From an uncultured Selenomonadales bacterium (GTDB taxonomy: Bacteria > Bacillota > Negativicutes > Selenomonadales > Selenomonadaceae): a DNA stretch of 50,036 nt. Below the pieces are notes generated by a model that did not search any database, was not told where the DNA came from, and saw only the letters and a program-made list of their open reading frames with translations. The translations under genes and the position numbers were made by a program. The DNA is taken from contig CAMUZG010000017.1 of NCBI GenBank assembly GCA_947165145.1, positions 1 to 50,036 of the forward strand. The letters run 5' to 3'. Positions 48,701-50,036 of the stretch are shown piece by piece (positions within the stretch are counted from its first letter, which is position 1; every line of letters begins with the position of its first letter).

Positions 48701-50036
48701 GAGTTTGATTACCGAGGAAATGGCGTTTGAAGCAACCTTGTAAATGAGCTGGTTCGAAGCCGCGCCGTTGACGATTGCACCCGTCGCCGAATCATACGTG
48801 CCGTAGAGCGCAATGTTGGTGCTATTGGGTTGCATGAACCAACCGTGCAAGCTGTCGCCGCTGGTCAAGCCCAAAATGGTGACGCCTTCGTTGAGACCGT
48901 CGCCATTGACGACAATACCGCTACCGCCTTCAAGTTTGGTGATTCCAGAGATTACGACGTTACTATCGAAGCTGATCGTGTCGCCGTCGCTGAAGCCTGC
49001 AACGCTGAACTTCGTGACGCCCGCCGCAACATTGATGATGTCGTTGCCGTCCTCAACATTGACAGTAACGTTTTCGCCGCCGAGCAAGTTGATTGTGTCG
49101 GAGCCGCCGCCGCCATTGATGTAGACGTTGTTCGCGCTGTTGGCAATGGAATCGCTACCGATACCGCCGAAGAGTGAAGCATTTGAGCCGCCCGCAAGGT
49201 TGATGAGGAAGTCGTCGCCGCCGAGTCCGCTGATTGCGATGTTAGCAACTTCGTTGGTGATTGTGTCAGACTCGTTGAGACCGTTGAAGGTGACTTGAGC
49301 ATTGCTTGAACCCGTCAAGAAGAATGCGTAGCTGTTGCTTGCGTTCTTAACGACATTGACTACAGAGCTGAAGCCTGCCGCATGGAGCGTTGCAACATAA
49401 TTTTCAATCGGTTTGCCGAAGTTATCGACACTGATAATGCCGCTGAGTTCGATTGCGGAGGATTCGCTGCCCGCCATGTGCGTGATGATTGTACTACCGC
49501 TTTGAATGCTGAAGTAATCGTTCAAAACGTCGACCATGTAAGAAGCGTTGTTGCCGCTACCGACCGTCCAGTAATCAGCAAGACTTACTGAAGCAGTGCT
49601 AATGCCGCCCGCAACTGCGAGAATGTAGTTGTCGTAAGCTGGATTGGTCTCGATTGTGACGCCTTCGCCGACCGCGATGTTGTCGACAGCACTTTGACCC
49701 AACGTGACTGTATGGTCGTTGAGCGTCATTCCAGTCGATTCGCCGAGACCGCTTATCGTGAAGACTCCGTCGGTGGTGTTCACGCCGTCGAAGATGATTG
49801 TGTCAGAAGCAATCAAGCTTGCGCCCGCAACCGTCGACTGATAGTAACGTACGAAGTTCTGCTCTGTGCTGGAGCTCCAGGAATTGTTCACGGCGTAGAC
49901 TGAACTGATACCGTAAATCGTCAAGCTACCAGCTTGAATTCCAGAACCGCCTTCAAGCGTCGTGAGTTTGTCGACTGGCGATGCCAACTTGATTGTGTCT
50001 TCACCGTTCGCAACAAAGCCGCTCACGCTGAAGGAC
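32249..50036 (-). CDS. Giant modular RTX/haemolysin-repeat-like surface or secreted protein, 5' end outside the window
   Basis: At least 5,928 codons; the frame is open to the right edge, so start and N-terminus are not visible. The protein is rich in Gly, Asn, Asp, Ser and Thr. It is built from ~16 modules of about 220-500 residues. Each has an F-x-V-x-x-F...D-x-I-x-[LF] motif, beta-rich segments (ELSGI..., VATLxAxGF, FxLxG, GLxxxDTITN) and runs of degenerate calcium-type nonapeptides (GGEGADVIV, GDGNDSIYV, GGAGDDLIA). A ~100-residue charged helical insert interrupts one module. The last ~500 residues are mostly non-modular and end in an acidic Asn/Asp-rich tail. By family knowledge such proteins leave by type I secretion with an uncleaved C-terminal signal, and act as adhesins, S-layer-like coats or toxins. 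No protease, lipase or toxin domain is recognisable. No secretion genes are adjacent. Confidence 0.9.
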   Translation of the reverse strand, partial: SFSVSGFVANGEDTIKLASPVDKLTTLEGGSGIQAGSLTIYGISSVYAVNNSWSSSTEQNFVRYYQSTVAGASLIASDTIIFDGVNTTDGVFTISGLGESTGMTLNDHTVTLGQSAVDNIAVGEGVTIETNPAYDNYILAVAGGISTASVSLADYWTVGSGNNASYMVDVLNDYFSIQSGSTIITHMAGSESSAIELSGIISVDNFGKPIENYVATLHAAGFSSVVNVVKNASNSYAFFLTGSSNAQVTFNGLNESDTITNEVANIAISGLGGDDFLINLAGGSNASLFGGIGSDSIANSANNVYINGGGGSDTINLLGGENVTVNVEDGNDIINVAAGVTKFSVAGFSDGDTISFDSNVVISGITKLEGGSGIVVNGDGLNEGVTILGLTSGDSLHGWFMQPNSTNIALYGTYDSATGAIVNGAASNQLIYKVASNAISSVIKLGGVTSVDDFDALESAQNGNGPSIAILNAENFTANVTVDKNAGYIFSIAGGLSNLDSAKFTGTNGDDTIINDAQDIAFDTGDGKDIIVNLANNVTIDTGKEDDKVYNVGSNGEINVGDGKDFIYNGGSNMTINLGNDNATVVNEGTGLSFVGSGGSYLVFDLSNANGANSGTDAKNKIDFANSDKNNTVYSSGKYNTVLTGSGNDLIYAGYLMYGASPTFKVSGISYATGGTSVTVEEQTITIKRAKFGGDNTNIEAGDGNDSIYVGSTNITAHGGKGDDYIRVETRWNAKIDGGEDNNTIYLYEGSNPGNYDINITTKDGSDTIIVGTAGLNDHQFSVTDFGADDVIRLEGDATIKSLSAINDNQDLLVVTSKGQFTVHGLSYSKDGVEWFNNGEGTQYTLAAHTLTGGYSVAGNEIHFRNGDEGTPWVVVDGIDSLTKDFGYKFAPTDGQSVAILDGAGFGASVSVISNTGGVSLSLIGNLKPELATAGVSFYGLNDADNGDTISNNIAGLAIYGQDGADIITNLEKGTNTSIFGGEGADVIVNYALSNVYINGGSAATGVNNIFLRGAAASSVVVDVSEATNNINVEVPATRYFKVEGFSKANDDAIYFHDDKAAPLDINTLDGDKTHLMVTVAGDSTVLIEGLGWSRDSIDWLGGGVDFGYEATLAPHTLAGGYKDGNAIKYRDEETDTPWLRVAGIKEITKDFGYTAAAEGGQSTAILNVNGFSSTVEVLENVKGLSLALEGTTDAKGIIFKGLSDATLGDTITNEITGLVIDGQAGEDFIVNYGGSSVSINGGAGDDYIENRVIPGAKDLVNGRSLEQLQKELKDAQDAYEAAETAVANASLENTRKQITAGVYKTTEAEEEAVAAENALQQATEEFEEANAKLYGATGAYAALRAYYNSAYATLEGGEGTDTLVNYANYAYIVGGSGADVVSLLGGEDATVNVLGDDHIVNVGASIAGFAVVGFSAGDTIHFTSEITGRTYDETTGITTITTDKGEVTISGLTWGKEGISWFGNEPAANQAVLRSFVDAGAFSSGADITYQDSLAGASMVALSGINNVDNFGYVEATDGGLSWAKLDGAGFSKAVYVTENIGLGLSLAGNVVAGTSFMGLDKSDTITSAIENIAIYGLGGSDYITVTAAAYIDGGADNDQITLLEDGATVNTDEGNDTIFVGENVTNFSVSNFTENDIIDFGEGNVVKELSFVEGVLKVKFQNERPEVTISGLSASDILDKWNYVEGGHAVYANTTLEGAYTIGTGTQLTYRASVMGASMIELSGVIGIDGFESIGTDNVATLDAKSFGSSVAVKINDGYSFFLTGTSTGTVTFTDTVTDGATITNAVTDINIVTGSGSDIIKDATGYISGKNINISTGDGNDSVYALTGYHSIETGNGNDTVEIGWGDSVNTGDGDDYVQVWATYNNITLGSGSNTVNLVSNASINNYIDVSAGDDLINVADGVQNFTVSGFVAGGNDTISLATAITVDDLTMLDSGDGIQAGDNLTIYGISSVYTESRSWSAVVGTDPITYNQITVGGASLIDGSNTIIYNGTNDTVEVFNITGLGGDSTGVSIKDTDVVGTTSGTVVLGDDALSNIWGNTDKTIQIVSNSAAGYNYVFSIDSASTYRFGASGWTVENEVASYVNAWGISGYQLNGTSTVVNFNETFGTSAAQVEIGGITVNSLSIAEAGPANGVVSLKSGQFTNAEVLSNDGGYAFNLNGEFSNATFTGMSTVDTITVDGSGLTVKGMSGADQITVNGTGNTIDGGADNDIVNVNGNDNLINVGSGSDLINVGEGVTKFSVAGFSIGDTIRLNQADSDGLELFGGNEGIVAGGVSIYGISAIVSTATAWKENAGALSVSYLEWQTEGATLQNGNKDVVYQAKGEDDTFFTIYGFGASTGMTLDKDNKVVTLGESAFTADFNGATIESGTGHETFTFALSGVQPEVVAAGWSLLEETASYTGQWTTAGYDFANDDHTIVESVEQEGISTAVIVLDGIANTDNMAVDGFVASLTPDNIADGGATIVQGSESGYSFYIAKGNARNKMFVGSDENDSITNVAKNMLIMGGGGSDYIVNSGNFSTIFGNEGNDSIINKKPSAIINGGGGSNYIHLKNGDNATVITSEGQDTIFVTNSDVKAFSVSGFTSDDVIQLKTAVTELTAFEGGITAGGLSIFGLDFSKEGYQWTFDKTQTDLATFANSTLSGAYLFEDGKTIGYRDEETIGAAALKLSGISNVNGMGPDVTNGTVSSIVNISLSNFTVAKAVAIVSNSGVNGTPFTFLLNGDFEGASFTGTEGSDTVTIAGSHLEFNGGGGSDFVYATGNTFNTINTGVDNDYIELSGASNLVNDEGGENIVIALAGSNNNTITTGVGEDLIWVNGNYNVINAAGGSNIVLAGALAALSDSLTGTLIDINTGNNNTITTGDDNDFILVNNYNVINAGKGNNTILAGDTLNNTTGSYNAILAGDGNDYIDVWDNNVINAGDGNNSVFAADNNEITAGAGNDSIGFLSNNTVDAGDGADFIGISGGNNFVYGGSGADIFSLVSGDDNFIDLGDGDKAADTINVAAGITNFTVQGFGMSEDRIVFSEEVTSIVTIDGGIKVNNAISIYGISGSSDEGKMWSLTSGDNTYALMNQTLEGAYTIDANTIMTRGASHGDKLVEIEGVAYNPGNDNPADATEITITPDLFANDSMSVLSNTDYAFELSGNFTNGQTFTADDTNDTINVSGKRIFVNAGGGSDFVTVINKHNTVYGGEDNDTIKVATKRGAVDVSINGGGGSNVIMLGNASLGATFVNVGEGQDTVQIITSAHGTVAGFNVENFSDNDFIEFTNGRTIGGLSEVDGNLVITLDDDSQVTVGGLSWSDDSTRWTLDSGKASYGETTLEGGYKLNETTIAYRGLSYGETYIELDGVTNTDVFTVNGGAVTFDVAGFSATTTLTKNVQKDGTDPYAIVLSGTSAGITFNGLSNGYDEIYNKVEGIVVNGNGGNDVVYNYASEATIDGCADNDRIYNSGAKAYINGGSGTNLIYNGYPEADYIVDGGASATLIGGDDSDTIVNYGDKAQIFGGSGADVVSLLGGNNAVVDLGGTGELSDAAVDTIFVDATNVASFSVVNFGFSEDKIVFNEDVTSIVDIEGGILVNGKVSIGGLSFSDAGRWWKFEGASIATFRDWTLEGAYTVDANTLMTREGASSAAYVEISGLGTLPESVNPGVDGTTISLDSAYFGTDKKVAIVSNSGAYIFSLSGTKVDGATFTGLDSAQGDTIINNIEGLAIYGMSGADSIVNFANNASIDGGDGADIIGTSGANNVLINGGSGVNLLYNYEGADVTINGGDDGNIIVNSSIRDDGAFATLTPEQQDGAIAIAKLIGFFAGVDLDATTSSRAVINGGASVDLIINSGDNAVIDGNAGDDVISNSGMYASIFGNDGADFIVNEGRKATLLGGEGIDIISNSGINAYINAGGDSNYISLLGGTGATVNTAEGSDTIYVGKNIQSFSVSGFTENDIIEFTDGRTIQGLSDSEDHKQLFVNLGDATVTVNGIGWSDSADRWTLGVDNTADLASYGGTSLEGAYTISSSQITYRGLSYATPDIRLSGISSVDNFSTLGADNVVSLNGEGFTTAVTVELNAVNATFSLSGTVLEGTTFTGMSTADNIINYINGLTINGEDGNDTITNNGANVSIKAGLGNDYIFNSESGVNAKVLGGSGDDTIINYADFATLFSGNGRDSIVNYGNNASIRGEDRPDVITNYGDSSAIFGGDGSDTITNNGASAYILGGYGYDYIVNGASGVYAIINGEKGGDTIVNSAENVSINGGGGSNYIELLGGDNATVDVSAGDDTIFAGKDINVFNVSGFSVGDMITLESAVTSFTNLVGVKGLSAGNWTIYGISASTINTNWVGATDGGLSTITYHKDTIAGASLINDGTAIVLDTREGMTENNSVDFFKITGLSLGAVAGISVGDDTNYVVTLNAGALNFLTENGQSAAINAVDINAAYRFQLNSESIASMDDAGWKQTAADIATYTMDWTIGGYQLSGNSSIVTKYDSFGDSAAQIVLEGAGISAGLLNAYIPVEGTVATLNAAGFGKKTSVTTNYGNSYAFYLSGAVQGAHYFYGLDTAADTITNAVDNLRIYGLGGSDYIDNLGNKLSIIGGAGEDTIINSGDKVTVSSGADDDTITNSGASAVINGAGGNDFIDNSGDNASIRGAGDNDTIVNSGANATILGDAGNDSIKNSGVSALIKTGDDEDYIFSSGDYATILSGKGNDYAWLGENSVVDAGDGNNTVRTSKGNNSIVAGDGDDSIQVLYDNNTIDAGSGSNTIWLRGKGGKGSTGNYIYGLSAGANLIKVNNGSNYVKSFYVSGFGSDDTIQFADETAITLAALGEDSLLATTSKGVVTIGGLSFSEAGLMWSLETAEGQATLAQMTLAGGYSDGNSILWTDGGMSDAQVILGGISNTNGMEPEGKLINMSLSNFADNKAFIVDNAGGYSFMLKGNFAGASFTGTEGKDSIGVFVGMSLAVYGGGGSDILVGSLVGNTSLYGGDGNDTLGFILGISNVIDGGGDDDIIAIKGIDNTVYGGAGDDLIAISGDSNIVFGDAGNDIIGISGIDNVIDGGAGSNAIDLFGATGNYIYGISGANLVNVNAGVSSFYFAGFSSGDDTISFAEGTTVELATLGADSILANGVTIGGLSLYAENFKWFDGTGSGSAAQIAYGIETVAGAMSDANTIIYNNTSGSSALFTINGLSSADNINVASYSSVVTLTAAALSGITYDVSIDGEGYTFSLSGVIAPEAQGGWSLANGIASLTLAWTNAGFSLNADKTVAEYYEVRGVSSVVAEIAGITGLSGLQTPGSTSFGGIISPNPFENGVINLTVDNFTNATVLSNEGNFSFSLSGTFTDAKFYGTSGADTISVNGENIAVFGMSGADQIDATKATGKVTLDGDIGDDSLWGGAFTTNFTGGVGNDLFIIGGDSNIISDYNANATDEQDTVKVAFDFSSLSAIENVDGATKLTFGTASSISFTGLSATTLVTFDATGGVSSYFFDGTNHAYVNAAMSYATVLGANAIDISEKDLIDNWSALQSVQLQDGGTIKAGANGGISMIGYGYTSLQGNDGDDSFVFGAGVMTINSYHDELDTSDNGDDVDKIVLANGYEVRNTYYDTTSQLLTIKVKNSEKAGTIYIEGIDDDDFTDHYFNVYHEDGSTEQVWFENIFSNTSNHRAAMAVTVNSAYGDFGVYKENDLSEPKAVPGTEYYASLIKITPEKENSVLVGNKNANTFEISQGTGNILTGGLAKDTFDFQSGGGIITDFGVANALKDSSGKTYAKTTTTKATTKAYGYNRTDPTTYVEGADILKVNGTVQSIVIKEYEDTDQTFYAYVNYEGKDGGNYTVRLDNIVKTLSGSTYAEADTVAKTLNIWDTSGSKQAKLSSTAIGKLITDDDSNYTTQMNELDELLSPTTQGTMTTEGDKNFNGSLNLIYASGDTEYDFNTDPNNSGNNDQH
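34760..50036 (-). repeat. Array of ~16 FxVxxF modules inside the giant gene
   Basis: Copies of the motif (FSVSGFTENDIIEF-like) lie near 50025, 48990, 47680, 46900, 45800, 45135, 44290, 43290, 42285, 40985, 40260, 39370, 38230, 37175, 35655 and 34780. Spacing varies from ~0.67 to ~1.5 kb, mainly through different numbers of Gly/Asn/Asp nonapeptides. Exact DNA identities between distant copies (33 bases at 43289-43321 and 48990-49022; 32 bases at 39489-39520 and 45876-45907) show that modules arose by duplication or exchange. Confidence 0.85.
45979..46279 (-). other. Charged helical (coiled-coil-like) insert in the giant protein
   Basis: About 98 residues between GGAGDDYIENRV and LEGGEGTDTLVNYA. 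The segment is Ala/Glu/Lys/Gln-rich with heptad-like character (SLEQLQKELKDAQDAYEAAE, EEAVAAENALQQATEEFEEA). It has none of the Gly-Asn-Asp repeat signature of the flanks, and the reading frame is continuous through it. Confidence 0.8.

Overview
The window looks like chromosome of an anaerobic Gram-negative Firmicute of the Negativicutes (Selenomonas-like). This is inferred, not searched. Supporting points: strong Firmicute-type AAGGAGG ribosome-binding sites, frequent TTG/GTG starts, an outer-envelope-type HlyD-like adaptor and a giant RTX-like protein, together with Firmicute families (SpoVB-type flippase, TelA/XpaC, DUF4127, LarB, DUF6115-like). Gene content is mostly ordinary core metabolism and envelope genes. 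I found no rRNA, tRNA, CRISPR array or complete mobile element. A hairpin at the extreme left edge may be the end of an IS200/IS605-type element.

Layout. 1-8.9 kb: a membrane-anchored coiled-coil/HTH protein, a 6-phospho-beta-glucosidase, release factor 1 (prfA), enolase, formate-tetrahydrofolate ligase (fhs, with a peculiar leader), and a two-gene operon of unknown function with a near-consensus promoter and a clear terminator. 9-17.4 kb: an HlyD-like adaptor carrying a 20-unit QQPAD repeat, an extended glutamine synthetase, a DUF6033-like protein, a hisG/lipid-kinase pair, a lone sorbitol-type PTS IIA, and a larB / DUF4931 / small-protein cluster. 17.4-25 kb: envelope genes, namely a SpoVB-type flippase and the minus-strand operon xpaC-TM2, telA, PBP2/SpoVD-like and ugd. 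25-30.4 kb: DUF1294, DUF4127, a hybrid histidine kinase and a membrane-anchored BMP/PnrA-like binding protein. 30.5-32.1 kb: a GH32 sucrose-6-phosphate hydrolase-like enzyme.

32.2 kb to the right edge: one minus-strand reading frame of at least 5,928 codons, still open at the window end. It encodes a giant, modular, RTX/haemolysin-repeat-like surface or secreted protein. A conserved F-x-V-x-x-F...D-x-I motif recurs about 16 times, each copy followed by beta-rich segments and degenerate Gly/Asn/Asp nonapeptides. One module is interrupted by a ~100-residue charged helical (coiled-coil-like) insert. The C-terminal ~500 residues are largely non-modular and probably carry the secretion signal.

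Two sequence-level themes cut across genes. First, short iterated words (TAGCTTATAGCTTTTAGG, GGAATTAGGAATT, TAGGTTAGTAGG) sit at gene borders, and in at least four genes they supply the stop codon. Second, packing is tight: convergent genes share stop-codon bases, divergent promoters share a -35 box, and coupled ATGA, TTGA or TTGAGTAG junctions are common.
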